Positions 47,852 through 59,401 are shown, numbered from the stretch's first letter. The stretch: 64,000 nucleotides of DNA from Arthrobacter sp. OV608 (GCA_900110595.1 FOEZ01000005.1:186001-250000); one strand, 5' to 3'. A program made the numbers and translations. Notes: generated by a model from the sequence alone, not told the origin.

Positions 47852-48916
47852 TCAGAAGGCGTAGCGGACGCGGCAGTAAGGGGCGATCTCCTCAATGAGG
47901 GCGGTCAGTTGCCGCACGTAACGGGCTTTCGTTCCTGAACGGTAACGAACATTGGTGAAGCCGTTGGAGGAGACCTTGGATTCCTGCAGCTCCGGACGCC
48001 ACAGCACCTGCTCTGCCTGCCGGTGCCACCCCAGATTGACCTCATGCAGGCGCTCGTTGTGCGTCAGGAAGATCACCTCTGCCGCGAGCTGGGCCTTCGC
48101 AGCGGGCGTCAGGGTGGCGTCGAGCTGACGCAGCAGCCCCTCCCAATCCTTGAGCCAGGTGTCGGTAATGACAACGGGCGAGAAGTTCACATGCACTTCA
48201 TAGCCGGCATCAACGAAATCATTGATGGCAGCCATACGTTCGGCCACCGGAGAGGTCCGGACGTCAATCGATTTCGCAAGCTCAGCGGGCATCAGGGAGA
48301 AACGGATCCTGGTGTGCCCGCCGTGCTCCCAGTCCAGCATCGCCGGGTTCACGTACTTGGTGGCAAAGGACAACTTGGCAGTCGGCAGATCGCTGAAGAG
48401 CGTGACAAGATCCTGCACATTGTCACTGAGAAGCGCGTCCACGGAGCAATCGCTGTTTTCACCGATGTCATAGACCCAGAGCTCAGGATCGCACTGGTTG
48501 GGCTCGAGCTTTATGCCCTGGCGGGTGGCATGCCGTTCAAGGGTGCCGGCAATCTGGTCGATGTTCGCAAACACCGTCACAGGGTTGCTGTAGCCCTTGT
48601 GGCGGGGGACGTAGCAGTAGGCGCAAGCCATGGCGCAACCGTTCGCGGTTGAGGGCGCAATAAAATCGGCGGACCTGCCATTAGGTTTGACGTTCAGCGC
48701 CTTCTTGACCCCCAGGACCAGCGCCTCAGTTTTAATCCGGGACCACCGTGGCACGTTCGTTTCATCCCCATGTACCTCCGGGATGTTCCAGTGGTTCTCA
48801 ACCGGCACCACCTCGGCGTCAGGCCAGCGTTCGACGATCTCCTTGCCCCGGGGAAGCTCCAGCGCGGCAGGCTGCGCATAGATGCGCCGGATCTGCAGCA
48901 GCCGGTTGAATTCCAT
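47852..48916 (-). CDS. Spore photoproduct lyase-family radical SAM protein
   Basis: The 354-residue radical-SAM enzyme has the cluster motif CAMACAYC (C-x3-C-x2-C, about residues 93-100) and the SPL-like arrangement IYAQPAALELPRGKEIVERW and YVPRHKGYSNPVTVFANID. In Bacillus SplB repairs the spore photoproduct, but this organism group forms no spores. Non-spore homologues are known and their substrate is unresolved. A thymine-lesion role is possible but not shown. Confidence 0.85.
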   Translation of the reverse strand: MEFNRLLQIRRIYAQPAALELPRGKEIVERWPDAEVVPVENHWNIPEVHGDETNVPRWSRIKTEALVLGVKKALNVKPNGRSADFIAPSTANGCAMACAYCYVPRHKGYSNPVTVFANIDQIAGTLERHATRQGIKLEPNQCDPELWVYDIGENSDCSVDALLSDNVQDLVTLFSDLPTAKLSFATKYVNPAMLDWEHGGHTRIRFSLMPAELAKSIDVRTSPVAERMAAINDFVDAGYEVHVNFSPVVITDTWLKDWEGLLRQLDATLTPAAKAQLAAEVIFLTHNERLHEVNLGWHRQAEQVLWRPELQESKVSSNGFTNVRYRSGTKARYVRQLTALIEEIAPYCRVRYAF

Positions 48917-48968
48917 GCCTACATTCTTTCAAGCCACTGAAGTCGCCCGGCCCGGTTAAGCCCACGGC

Positions 48969-49652
48969 CTATTCACGGCTTTCTTCCCGCACTGGCTTCA
49001 GGTGCTCGGGGGCTCCTCCGGCGCAGAGGGCGGGAAAGGTGCAGGTGAACTCGCCGCGGTATCCGAAAAGGAATCCAAGGAGCGGGTTCCGCACCTGCAT
49101 CTGGATTGTGTACACGCCCCGGGAATCGTCGAAGTTCTCATACAAGTCGGCCGTGCCAGTGAGTGCGGCAGGAAACTCGAATGCGGCGAAGCCCTCGTAG
49201 AATCGCTGAACCCCTGTTTGCAGGTGGAGGGAACCGTCGGCCAGAACCTCCAGGACGAGGTCAGTTGCCAAGTGCTGGTGGGTGCCCAGGTAGTCAACGA
49301 CTCCACCCCTGGCTTCGCTGTGCACCATGGTGGCGTCGAACCGCCTCCTCTTGGACCCGGGCAGTTCCAGTGTCCTGACGAACGTCACGGTGGGGCGGCC
49401 GAATCCATCCGTATACGGGTAGTTCTCGATCGTGAAGGGGATGTGGTTGCCCTGGTCCGGAAACAAGATATTGCGGTAGGCCCCCAACTTCAGGAACGGG
49501 ACGGTCCACCATGCCCCGCGGCGCACGTCAGAAAACACACCGCGGCCTACACAGGCGTAGCCCGCCGCAATGTCGACGCCGAAGCGCTTCTGCAGCATCG
49601 GGTGCAGCCTATGGAAGTCTTCCCCCAGTGCCCGCTCAAATATCGACGCCAT
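48969..49652 (-). CDS. DUF4166 domain-containing protein
   Basis: The 227-residue protein matches the DUF4166 pattern: SIFERALGEDFHRLHPMLQKRFG at the start, FPDQGNHIPFTIENYPYTD, and EFTCTFPAL near the end. The domain is often fused to SDR-type reductases; here it stands alone. Its ATG shares one base with the stop of the SRPBCC-membrane gene upstream (TGATG), so the two are coupled. Function is unknown. Confidence 0.82.
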   Translation of the reverse strand: MASIFERALGEDFHRLHPMLQKRFGVDIAAGYACVGRGVFSDVRRGAWWTVPFLKLGAYRNILFPDQGNHIPFTIENYPYTDGFGRPTVTFVRTLELPGSKRRRFDATMVHSEARGGVVDYLGTHQHLATDLVLEVLADGSLHLQTGVQRFYEGFAAFEFPAALTGTADLYENFDDSRGVYTIQMQVRNPLLGFLFGYRGEFTCTFPALCAGGAPEHLKPVREESRE

Positions 49653-50452
49653 CAGCAACCTCTTCCTGACAAGCTGGGATCCGCGACCGGCGGCGCGTCC
49701 AGGCCGGCGAGGGCGGAAGGGGCACGTCCGGACGGCAGGTCCGGAGGATTCCGCAGGCATCTCCCGGCCCTGGGCACCGTTGGGTGTGCCGGAAGGAGCC
49801 AGGCGGCACCGGCAACTGCCACGCCTGTGAACGCGGCGGCTACGTGCCCCTGTTCCACCGCGCGTCGCAGCACCAACCAGGCGGCGACGGCACCCACTGC
49901 CCTGACAGCGGCATCCAGGAACCACCGGGTCCCGGAGTCTCTGGGATGAAGCCCGCTTTCCGCCCACATCCTCAACCGGTCAAAACTCATGGCTGTCGCC
50001 CAACCCAACGCAGGGCGGAACAGCCAGGAATCCATCACTTTTCCGGCTGGGCCCATCCCCGGCGAATAGTTGTAGCCCGTGATGAAGCGGAGTCCGTCCT
50101 CACTGGGGATATACCGCCAATATCCGGAACCGGGCCCAATCGGCGATAACACGTCAGCAGTATTGAATTTCAGTGCCGAGGTGGCTTGCCCGTCCGGCCG
50201 GAACCGGTGCCCTAAAGATATTCCGGTTCCGTGAATAGTATGGAACGGAAGGCGGAACTCATACCGGAAATTCTGAACTCCCTGCTCGTTTTCCGATACG
50301 GGAATGATCCGGGAAAACCGCAAATCCCAGGCGGAATGCATGGATGTGTCCTGGCTCAGCTTCCAAACCCGCTCCAAGGGAGCTCGAATTCGGATCTCAA
50401 CATATATCTGCCGCTGCCGCCCGGACTTTTTCCTGCGTGAACTTTCCCCCAT
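49652..50452 (-). CDS. SRPBCC-like protein with C-terminal membrane helices
   Basis: The 266-residue protein starts with a SRPBCC/START-like domain (residues about 15-170; IYVEIRIRAPLERVWKLSQD, SALKFNTADVLSPIGPG). Then come two hydrophobic helices (WFLDAAVRAVGAVAAWLVL and VAAAFTGVAVAGAAWLLPA) and a Pro-rich tail. ATG 50452 is the natural start; the open frame extends upstream across arfB. It is coupled to the DUF4166 gene. Function is unknown. Confidence 0.72.
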   Translation of the reverse strand: MGESSRRKKSGRQRQIYVEIRIRAPLERVWKLSQDTSMHSAWDLRFSRIIPVSENEQGVQNFRYEFRLPFHTIHGTGISLGHRFRPDGQATSALKFNTADVLSPIGPGSGYWRYIPSEDGLRFITGYNYSPGMGPAGKVMDSWLFRPALGWATAMSFDRLRMWAESGLHPRDSGTRWFLDAAVRAVGAVAAWLVLRRAVEQGHVAAAFTGVAVAGAAWLLPAHPTVPRAGRCLRNPPDLPSGRAPSALAGLDAPPVADPSLSGRGC

Positions 50453-50543
50453 TTGAGCATCATAATCGGCAGGCAGCAGCCGTCCACGCCCCAGCACCAC
50501 CGGGTGGATGTACCGGTATTTGTCGATCAGGCCAAGCCGGCGC

Positions 50544-50966
50544 CTACTCCGCGGTTGGCCGCCGGCGTTGCTGCTTCGTTGTTGACCGCTGCTTCTTGGC
50601 TGAGAGGCGGCGGCGGGCCGAGCCACGGGTTGGTTTGGTTGCCCGGCGCTCGGGCGCAGCCGGAGCAAGGGCTCCTGCCACAACATCGGCAAGCTTCACC
50701 ATGGCAATCTCACGATTGCGCAGCTGGGAGCGCTCCTCGGACGCAGTCACCGTGATCACCCCGTCCACCAGGCGTTGACCGAGACGCGAAAGCAGGATCA
50801 GCCGCTGGCTTTCGGAAACCGCCAACGAGGCGCTGACGTTCCACGAGAGCTCGACGCGGGTGTCTGTGGTGTTGACGTGTTGCCCGCCGGGTCCGGACGC
50901 ACGCGAAAACCGCCAGCCGAGTTCGGACGCCGGAATCGTGAGCGTGGGCAACACCTCCAAATGCAT
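50544..50966 (-). CDS. arfB: Alternative ribosome-rescue factor ArfB (YaeJ/ICT1 type)
   Basis: The 140-residue peptidyl-tRNA hydrolase of stalled ribosomes has the release-factor GGQ in ASGPGGQHVNTTDTRVEL (about residue 27) and a basic C-terminal tail (RRRLSAKKQRSTTKQQRRR) that enters the empty mRNA channel. Both features are required and both are present. It is separated from the SRPBCC-membrane gene by 91 bases. Confidence 0.94.
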   Translation of the reverse strand: MHLEVLPTLTIPASELGWRFSRASGPGGQHVNTTDTRVELSWNVSASLAVSESQRLILLSRLGQRLVDGVITVTASEERSQLRNREIAMVKLADVVAGALAPAAPERRATKPTRGSARRRLSAKKQRSTTKQQRRRPTAE

Positions 50967-51183
50967 GCAACCAGCGTTGCATGCGTCCGGACGCTTTCAC
51001 GAGGCGGCAAAGGTCATCTTCCGGATCCTGGGTGTTCCTTTCGTGAGGCCAGTCTCCAAGTACCCGTATATGGGCCGTTCACCGGTAGACTTGGATGGGC
51101 CGTTCTGTCGGCCATTGCCGCCCACGCCCGCCACAGATGCTTTGGGCTGCGGCTAATCCCTGCTGTGAAAGGCTTTACCTGCT

Positions 51184-52782
<1,599 letters not shown>

Positions 52783-52812
52783 GCCCTGCGGGCCGCCGTG
52801 GCGCTGCGGGCA

Positions 52813-53250
52813 TCAGTCTTTCTTTAGGTTCTCCGCGAGCATCACCAGGATGCCGCTGGGACCGCGGAGATATGTGAGTTTGTAGATGTCGCCGTAGGTG
52901 GCCACGCCCCGCAGCGGATGGCACCCATGCTTGGCGGCTATCTCAAGGGCGTCGTCGATGTCGTCAACCGAGAAGGCCACGCGGTGCATGCCGATGTCGT
53001 TGGGACGGGTTGGCTCCACTTCAATCGCCTGGGGATGGATGTATTCGAAGAGCTCCAGCTGGCCATGGCCGTCCGGGGTCTGGAGCATCGCAATCCTGGC
53101 GTGGTTGCCATCCAGTCCGACGGCGGTGTCGGTCCACTCGCCGCTGACCGTGTCGCGGCCCACCACGGTGAGCCCCAGGTCGGTGAAAAAGGCGATGGCT
53201 GCTTCGAGGTCGCGAACCGCGATACCGACGTTCTCAAGTTTGATGGCCAT
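52813..53250 (-). CDS. VOC-family (glyoxalase/bleomycin-resistance fold) protein
   Basis: The 145-residue protein has the paired beta-alpha-beta3 metalloenzyme fold: LENVGIAVRDLEAAIAFFTDLG at the start and MHRVAFSVDDIDDALEIAAKHG in the second half. Candidate metal ligands are His/Glu residues (GQLELFEYIHP, HRVAFSV). A methylmalonyl-CoA epimerase-like or lyase-like role is possible. Substrate is unknown. Confidence 0.85.
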   Translation of the reverse strand: MAIKLENVGIAVRDLEAAIAFFTDLGLTVVGRDTVSGEWTDTAVGLDGNHARIAMLQTPDGHGQLELFEYIHPQAIEVEPTRPNDIGMHRVAFSVDDIDDALEIAAKHGCHPLRGVATYGDIYKLTYLRGPSGILVMLAENLKKD

Positions 53251-53329
53251 GCGTTGAAGCTACCAAGGTGGAGCGGTTAGCTCCAGTGGCGGTTCGGACC
53301 CGGACCCAACAAGGTACGGAACCCGCGCC

Positions 53330-54205
53330 TCAGAACCCCTGCGCGTCCAGGAGTGCGTCTTCCTCTTCTTCGGCGGTCGCCTTCTTCCGCTTCCGGGGCG
53401 GGGACGGACGACGGCGGGCTGCCGCGGCAGCCGAGTGCAGGGCACCCTCGGGGGACTCGTCGTCGTCCTCGGCGTCAATGGCGGCGTTGCGCGCCTGCTG
53501 GCGGGCGGCGTAACCGAACCCGACGAACATCAGCACGCCGAACGCGAACCACTGGAGTGAGTAGGAAAGATGCGTGCCTTCCTCGGTGGAAGGCTTCGGG
53601 AACGCCATGGGCATCTCGGCCGCCGGGGGAGTCTCGGAGGCGAGCTGCCCGTAGGCACCCGTCAGCAGGGGATAGCCAAGCTGCGCGGAGTAGGCCGCGA
53701 GATCAATGGACGCCAGCTGCCCCTGCGGGGCGCCGCGCTGCAGTTCAGGCTCAGGATGCTTCAACCGCACGACGGCGGTCACCTCACCTGCAGGAGGTGC
53801 CGGCACTGAATCGGGGCTGCCGGGATTGTTGTTGCCGATGGGGAGCCATCCGCGGTCGATGACCACGGTTTCGCCTGTCCGCAGCCGGAACGGGACCACC
53901 ACTTCGTAGCCGGGCTGGCCGTTCAACGGCCGGTTCCGGACGATGCGCTGCCCGTCCACAAGGTATGAGCCTTTCAGCTCAACCTGCGTCCACTCCCGGG
54001 CAGGGTCCAGCTGACTGAACTCTTCGCGGACATCCGTGAAGGGGACAGGCGTTGCCGAGTAGTTGGTCACCACGCGGTTGATTTCTGCCAGGGTTTCGGC
54101 GCGGCGGTCCATCTGCCAGCGGCCCAGGAAGACACAGGCGGAGGCGAAGATTGCGGCCAGCAGGAGATAACCCAGCCATTTGCTGGAAAAGAGGAACCGG
54201 TACAT
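53330..54205 (-). CDS. SURF1-family cytochrome oxidase assembly protein
   Basis: The 291-residue SURF1 protein has an N-terminal helix (WLGYLLLAAIFASACVFLG), the conserved GRWQMDRRAE, the extracytoplasmic domain with VVIDRGWLPIG, a C-terminal helix (QWFAFGVLMFVGFGYAA) and a charged tail. SURF1 aids heme A insertion into cytochrome oxidase, fitting ctaA/ctaB in this window. It follows the small conserved gene after 0 bases. Confidence 0.93.
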   Translation of the reverse strand: MYRFLFSSKWLGYLLLAAIFASACVFLGRWQMDRRAETLAEINRVVTNYSATPVPFTDVREEFSQLDPAREWTQVELKGSYLVDGQRIVRNRPLNGQPGYEVVVPFRLRTGETVVIDRGWLPIGNNNPGSPDSVPAPPAGEVTAVVRLKHPEPELQRGAPQGQLASIDLAAYSAQLGYPLLTGAYGQLASETPPAAEMPMAFPKPSTEEGTHLSYSLQWFAFGVLMFVGFGYAARQQARNAAIDAEDDDESPEGALHSAAAAARRRPSPPRKRKKATAEEEEDALLDAQGF

Positions 54206-54475
54206 TCAGCTGTCCTGCTCCAGGGCACCGGATACCCGGCCGTCCTCGAGCGGCACAGTTTCCTTCCACAGGCCGCGTGTTTGAAGGTAATCCTGAAGCC
54301 ACTCGCGGTGGTCTCCACACGCAAGCCAGGTCTTGCGGCGCTCGGGGGTGTGGATCTTCGGGTTGTTCCACAGGAGCTGCCACGAGGCCTGGGACCGGCA
54401 TGCCTTCCGGGAGCAGACAGCGGCAGATTCACCCATTGTGGGATCGGTTCCCGCAGCGAAGTCGAAAATACTCAT
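54206..54475 (-). CDS. Small conserved protein with Cys pair
   Basis: The 89-residue protein has a Cys pair (CSRKAC, about residues 21-26) and the conserved block WQLLWNNPKIHTPERRKTW. It then has CGDHREWLQDYLQ with a further Cys and His, possibly a small zinc site. Similar proteins occur beside SURF1 in Micrococcaceae and are sometimes mislabelled acetone carboxylase; I would not use that name. It abuts SURF1 and overlaps the DUF3099 gene by 4 bases. Confidence 0.8.
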   Translation of the reverse strand: MSIFDFAAGTDPTMGESAAVCSRKACRSQASWQLLWNNPKIHTPERRKTWLACGDHREWLQDYLQTRGLWKETVPLEDGRVSGALEQDS

Positions 54476-54906
54476 GATGCCCTCCGCTCCTGCTCAGTCG
54501 GTGTTTCGTCGTCGTCGTTAATGAGCTCGCCCTGCAGTACCTCGCTGCCATGCCCGTCTTCGGCAGTGGGCGCCGGCGGGCTTTCTATTTCGGCAAGCGG
54601 CGCGGAATCCAGCAGCAGGTCGCTGTGCCCCTCAGCCTTGTCGTTGCCGTTCGCAATGACCACCGCAATCCACGGCAGGAAGACCGCTCCGGCAACCATC
54701 ACAATCTTAAACCAGCCATCCACCACGAAGATCATGATCAGGCACACCATGCGGATGCCCATAGCCAGCGCGTACTTGACCATGCGCTGGTGCATGTCCT
54801 CGGAGTGCGCGCCCGCGGCCTCGGTGATGCTGTGGACTTCGGAATCGCCGGAGAACCGCCCGGGTTCTCCGGGCGCCGATTGTCCCGCATGGTTTTCAAG
54901 GGTCAC
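54472..54906 (-). CDS. DUF3099 membrane protein
   Basis: The 144-residue actinobacterial DUF3099 protein has HSITEAAGAHSEDMHQRMVKY, then two helices (IRMVCLIMIFVVDGWFKIVMV and AGAVFLPWIAVVIAN) and an acidic tail. Function is unknown. It is first of a coupled minus-strand set: this gene, the small Cys protein, SURF1. Confidence 0.85.
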   Translation of the reverse strand: MTLENHAGQSAPGEPGRFSGDSEVHSITEAAGAHSEDMHQRMVKYALAMGIRMVCLIMIFVVDGWFKIVMVAGAVFLPWIAVVIANGNDKAEGHSDLLLDSAPLAEIESPPAPTAEDGHGSEVLQGELINDDDETPTEQERRAS

Positions 54907-54915
54907 GGTGGCTGA

Positions 54916-55785
<870 letters not shown>

Positions 55786-55842
55786 CCCTTTCAGCGGGAC
55801 AGAAACATCCCTTAGCTGCTGGTGGAAGCCGACCCATATTGC

Positions 55843-55880
55843 AGTTGGAGGATGTGCGGTATGCCGTACATCCTCCAACT
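55843..55880. repeat. 13-bp perfect inverted repeat downstream of fabG
   Basis: Arms AGTTGGAGGATGT and ACATCCTCCAACT flank a 12-base spacer containing a further CGG/CCG pair. It lies 57 bases after fabG. It could be a fabG terminator (no U-tract), or mark the insertion boundary. Confidence 0.7.
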
Positions 55881-56313
55881 CGCGGCGGCCCTTTGGTCCT
55901 GTCGCTTGCTTGAGCGCCAGAGGTGAAAAGCTGTAGGCTCCTGCCTGTTGTCTTGAAACGCTGGACATACGCTGCGTCTAACCGACGGCCTGTGACCTCC
56001 CGGGCTGCCATCACAATTCCAGTGGACACGGCGATGGCAGAGGATCACTCTTGGAGTTACCGCACCCACTGCGCATCGCGCTGACCTCGGGCGATCGCGT
56101 GCCGCCGGTCTCGGGCACCGCTGAGATGTCGACTCCGTCGGGTTCGCTTGAACATGTCTCCACGACTAAGGCCCGACGGCGTGACGAACAGAAACGCTTA
56201 CGATCATCACGGGCGACCATGGCGGACTTCGAGGGCCGGTGCGCGTCAACGGTGGGCGCTCTGCTTGATCCCGGCACTGACCGCCGCTCTCGTTTTATCG
56301 GCGGTCTCGAGCG

Positions 56314-56353
56314 CCGTGTTCGAACGCGCGGAACACGGCGCCTTCGAACACGG
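56314..56353. repeat. 11-bp inverted repeat with TTCGAA cores
   Basis: Arms CCGTGTTCGAA and TTCGAACACGG lie 18 bases apart. It could bind a dimeric regulator or fold as a hairpin; no gene covers it. Confidence 0.5.
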
Positions 56354-56577
56354 ACGTCCTCCTTGAGTGGAGCGCCATCGCCCAAGACCACGTCCAGGAT
56401 GTTCTGGCAGGACAGGGAGCCCTGCGCCTCGATTGTCTGGGCGTCGAGGGTCTGCTCGATCACTCTGACTGTTGCCGGCCCCTAAACCGAGGGTGATCGG
56501 AGATGCTCCGTGTCCGTCGAAGACGGGTCACCTGGGACGATATCAGCTTTTGGAGGGGCGGGCAGCCCTTGTGGACA

Positions 56578-56585
56578 CGTATTCA
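56578..56585 (+). promoter_or_regulatory. CGTATTCA motif upstream of the first island oxidoreductase
   Basis: This 8-base match to the core of the repeats at 59741-59837 starts 117 bases before the ATG at 56695, in gene orientation. A single copy could be chance; it gains weight only from the other copies. Confidence 0.35.
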
Positions 56586-56694
56586 CACACGCTACGGTGT
56601 GGGATTAGTGTAATTACCATGCATTTCATTCGACGGGTGGCCGCCGGATCTTGACCATCGCAAACGCAGTGCCGTTCGAAGTTAGAGGAGTCCG

Positions 56695-58611
56695 ATGCAC
56701 TACCCGATGCTTCTGTCAACGTTGGATATCCGCGGTCATGAGTTGCGGAACCGTGCAGTCATCACCGCGCACACGGCGAGCCAGTCGTTCTTCAACCCCG
56801 CGCTACCAGCAGCAACGTACATCGAGTACATGCGCAGACGCGCCTCCAGCGCGGGGTTGATCATCACCCAGCCGCAGCTCTGGTCGCTCGGCGTTGTGCA
56901 GCCTCAGTGGCTCATTGACCGACATGGTGAGTTGGCCGAAGCAGTGCATGCTGAGGGAGCAAAAATAATGCTCCAGATTGTGCATCTGGGTGTGTACGGG
57001 AAAAGCGATCCGGATTTGCATGGGTCGCCCTTGTATGGATTCGGCGTCAATCAGTCTGCGGCAGGCGAGACATCCCACGAGATGGACGATGCCGAGGTCA
57101 CGATGATGATCGAAGGCTACCGCTCGGTGGCGCGTCTCGCCGCCGAAGCTGGATTCGATGGTGTCGAAGCACACGGTGGACACGGCTACCTGATCCAGCA
57201 GTCACTCACTCCGGAGTTCAACTCACGAACCGACCGCTGGGGGACTGACCCTACGCTGTTCGCGCGCCGCATTATCCAGGCGGCGCGTGAGGAGGTCGGA
57301 CCGAACCGCATCGTGGGTTACCGCACCACCACTGACGACCTGCGGAGCCCGGAGGACGGCGGCATCGGTTTTGAGCGTGGCGCCCAGCTGCTGAAGGAGA
57401 TCCTGGCCACAGGCGAGGTCGACGTGCTGAACACGACCATCGGCCAAGGTGGGTCGAGTTACCCGCGCTCCATCCCGGACTACCGGTACGGCGATGCGCC
57501 CAACATCCCAACTGTGAAGCGTCTTCGTGAGGCCGCCGACGTCAAAATTCCGATCATCGGAACCGGGCGCATTCTGACGGCGAGCGTCGCGGAGTCGGTT
57601 CTCGCCAGCGGAGCCTGCGAGCTTGTGGCCATGACCCGGGCCCACATTGCTGATCCTGAACTGATGCTCAAGGTCGTCGCCGGCCAGGGTCACCGCGCGC
57701 GACCGTGCGTGGGTGCTAATGACTGCGTGAACCGCGTGCAGTCCGGATATCCGGAAATCAGTTGTTTCCACAACCCAGAGGTTCTGCGTGAGCAGGAACT
57801 TGCGGTCCTCCCAGCGGTCGAGAAGCGGAAGGTCTTGGTGATCGGTGCCGGGCCTGCCGGCCTGAAGGCCGCCGAGGTCGCTGCACTCCGCGGACACGAT
57901 GTCCATCTCTACGACGGCGCCGGTCGGCCCGGTGGTCGCCTGCGACACGCCGCCGACACGGCAGGTTCGGCCCTGGTGAGCTCGATCGACTACCTGACCT
58001 CCGAGCTGGCCGAACTGGGGGTGAAGCTGATCTCGCAGAACGTCGGTGAGGTCGAGCTGCAAGAGATTGCGCCAGACGAGGTTATCCTGGCAACCGGGAC
58101 CCGCTCCAATGTCGAGCAAGCGTTCGTTGGAGCCCAGGCCGCTGGAGCGATCGACAGTTCGGACGCACTGAAAGTCGACCTCGGGCACCGCGTGCTTCTC
58201 TACGACACAGTGGGTGCTAATGAGGGGCCGCTCGTCGCTGAGGCACTCGCTCAACGGGGACACCAGGTAACCTTTGTGACTCCTGAGGAGACGGTAGGAC
58301 CGCATAGTGGATACCTGCACCGTGCGCAATACGGCAAGACGCTCTACGGGGTTGTCAACCGCGTCATCGTCCGCGGACTCATCGGGTTCATTGAGGACGG
58401 CAACGCGCTGATCGCGACTCCGGAGGGTGCAGATATCGACACGCTGCCGTGCGACTCGCTCGTCGTGGTGGCGGCGCCGCAGCCTGACCTCGCCCTCGTG
58501 CCGGTGTTGAAGCGCCTGGGCATTCCCTACCGTGTCGCCGGCGACGCCGTCGCTCCCCGCCTGGGCATGCAGGCTTTCAAAGACGGTCACGAGGCCGGGC
58601 TGGCGGTCTGA
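56695..58611 (+). CDS. Old-yellow-enzyme/FAD-NAD(P) oxidoreductase, TMADH-like layout, one cluster Cys missing
   Basis: The 638-residue protein combines an FMN TIM barrel (about residues 1-330; LSTLDIRGHELRNRAVITAH, EAHGGHGYLIQQ) with a C-terminal FAD/NAD(P) domain (VLVIGAGPAGLKAAEVAALRG from about residue 380). Family: trimethylamine dehydrogenase, 2,4-dienoyl-CoA reductase, 2-enoate reductase. The cluster region at residues 338-357 reads C-x2-A-x2-C-x12-C. Spacing equals the TMADH type but the second Cys is Ala341. Substrate is unknown. AGAGGAG precedes the ATG. Codon use is less GC-biased than in core genes. Confidence 0.88.
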   Translation: MHYPMLLSTLDIRGHELRNRAVITAHTASQSFFNPALPAATYIEYMRRRASSAGLIITQPQLWSLGVVQPQWLIDRHGELAEAVHAEGAKIMLQIVHLGVYGKSDPDLHGSPLYGFGVNQSAAGETSHEMDDAEVTMMIEGYRSVARLAAEAGFDGVEAHGGHGYLIQQSLTPEFNSRTDRWGTDPTLFARRIIQAAREEVGPNRIVGYRTTTDDLRSPEDGGIGFERGAQLLKEILATGEVDVLNTTIGQGGSSYPRSIPDYRYGDAPNIPTVKRLREAADVKIPIIGTGRILTASVAESVLASGACELVAMTRAHIADPELMLKVVAGQGHRARPCVGANDCVNRVQSGYPEISCFHNPEVLREQELAVLPAVEKRKVLVIGAGPAGLKAAEVAALRGHDVHLYDGAGRPGGRLRHAADTAGSALVSSIDYLTSELAELGVKLISQNVGEVELQEIAPDEVILATGTRSNVEQAFVGAQAAGAIDSSDALKVDLGHRVLLYDTVGANEGPLVAEALAQRGHQVTFVTPEETVGPHSGYLHRAQYGKTLYGVVNRVIVRGLIGFIEDGNALIATPEGADIDTLPCDSLVVVAAPQPDLALVPVLKRLGIPYRVAGDAVAPRLGMQAFKDGHEAGLAV

Positions 58612-58684
58612 CAGCGTCAACGGTACGCGAGCGAGCTAGACAGGGGTAGGAAGGCCGCGTTTAGCTGAACCTGGGAGTCGCGGT

Positions 58685-59367
58685 TCATTCGTCGGCGACG
58701 AGGTAGGGATGAATCTGCGGGTCCCGGGCGATTCTTTCCCTGAGCTTTTCGCGATCAGCTCCTAGCTCGTTGACAATCCAGGTCTTGAAGAGTAGGGCAC
58801 CTCACTCCAGCAGTTAGCAACATCAACCATTTGAGGGAACTCGCGGTTAGCATGCTTCACGGCGTTGTAAGTATCTGCCATCCGGTGCGGCCACATTGCG
58901 TCTATAACAGGCAAAAGCCCGGGGACCTCCTGAATTATGCGGTCGAGTCGACGCTTGAAATAGATTCCACCCGCGGCGGACTCGGACTTTGCATCCTTAC
59001 CCAGGAATATGAGATCGCCCAGCGCTTCCAGGCTGATGGATATTTGAGTTAACTGAACTTCGAGTGTCACACCCTCCAGATAAATGCTGGATACGGCTGG
59101 ATCAATCGCTCGTACGAAGTCATCGCGCAGTTTGATCCAGCGTGCTAGCCCTTCTGGTCCTAAGTCTTCCCGCAGGATTAGATGTTCAGTTCGCCGTGTT
59201 TCTTCCTTGGGCTCGGGTGCACTCGAGTCGACGGCCTCACGCCACCATTGCTCCGCTCCAACTCCGGAGTGTCTCCTTAATGTAATCCTCCGTTCGTCCC
59301 ACAGATACAGGAATAAGAAGCTCGTCCCGCCACCTCGACACAGCCAGTAAGTCCGGGACTGCTCTCA
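58685..59367 (-). pseudogene. Truncated, frameshifted ApeA/HEPN-type protein remnant
   Basis: A minus-strand frame open from 59364 encodes about 200 residues of an ApeA/HEPN-like C-terminal region: GGTSFLFLYLWDERRITL, LEALGDLIFLGKD and TYNAVKHANREFPQM. It stops at 58762-58764. A one-base shift near 58800 restores a natural C-terminus to 58685 (LLFKTWIVNELGADREKL to PYLVADE). The N-terminal half is missing: an in-frame stop at 59365-59367 is followed by an unrelated flavin-monooxygenase fragment. ApeA-type proteins are linked to phage defence; this copy is dead. Confidence 0.68.
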
Positions 59368-59401
59368 TAGCCGTCTGGTGTTGGCGGCCAAGCGCGAAGC
59401 T

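Larger units (their letters stand above)
55786..56694. other. Gene-poor left junction of the catabolic island
   Basis: These 909 bases separate core fabG from the first island oxidoreductase. Several frames are open on both strands (for instance 56051-56485 and 56011-56463) but none resembles a known protein. Two inverted repeats are present (listed separately). Just before the next gene are an AGAGGAG ribosome-binding site and one CGTATTCA motif. Confidence 0.6.

Noticed and set aside
56011..56485. Open frames of about 145 codons on both strands in the gap after fabG
   Set aside because: Both are Arg/Ser-rich with no domain, signal or ribosome-binding site. I considered a TetR-type regulator but found no helix-turn-helix pattern.
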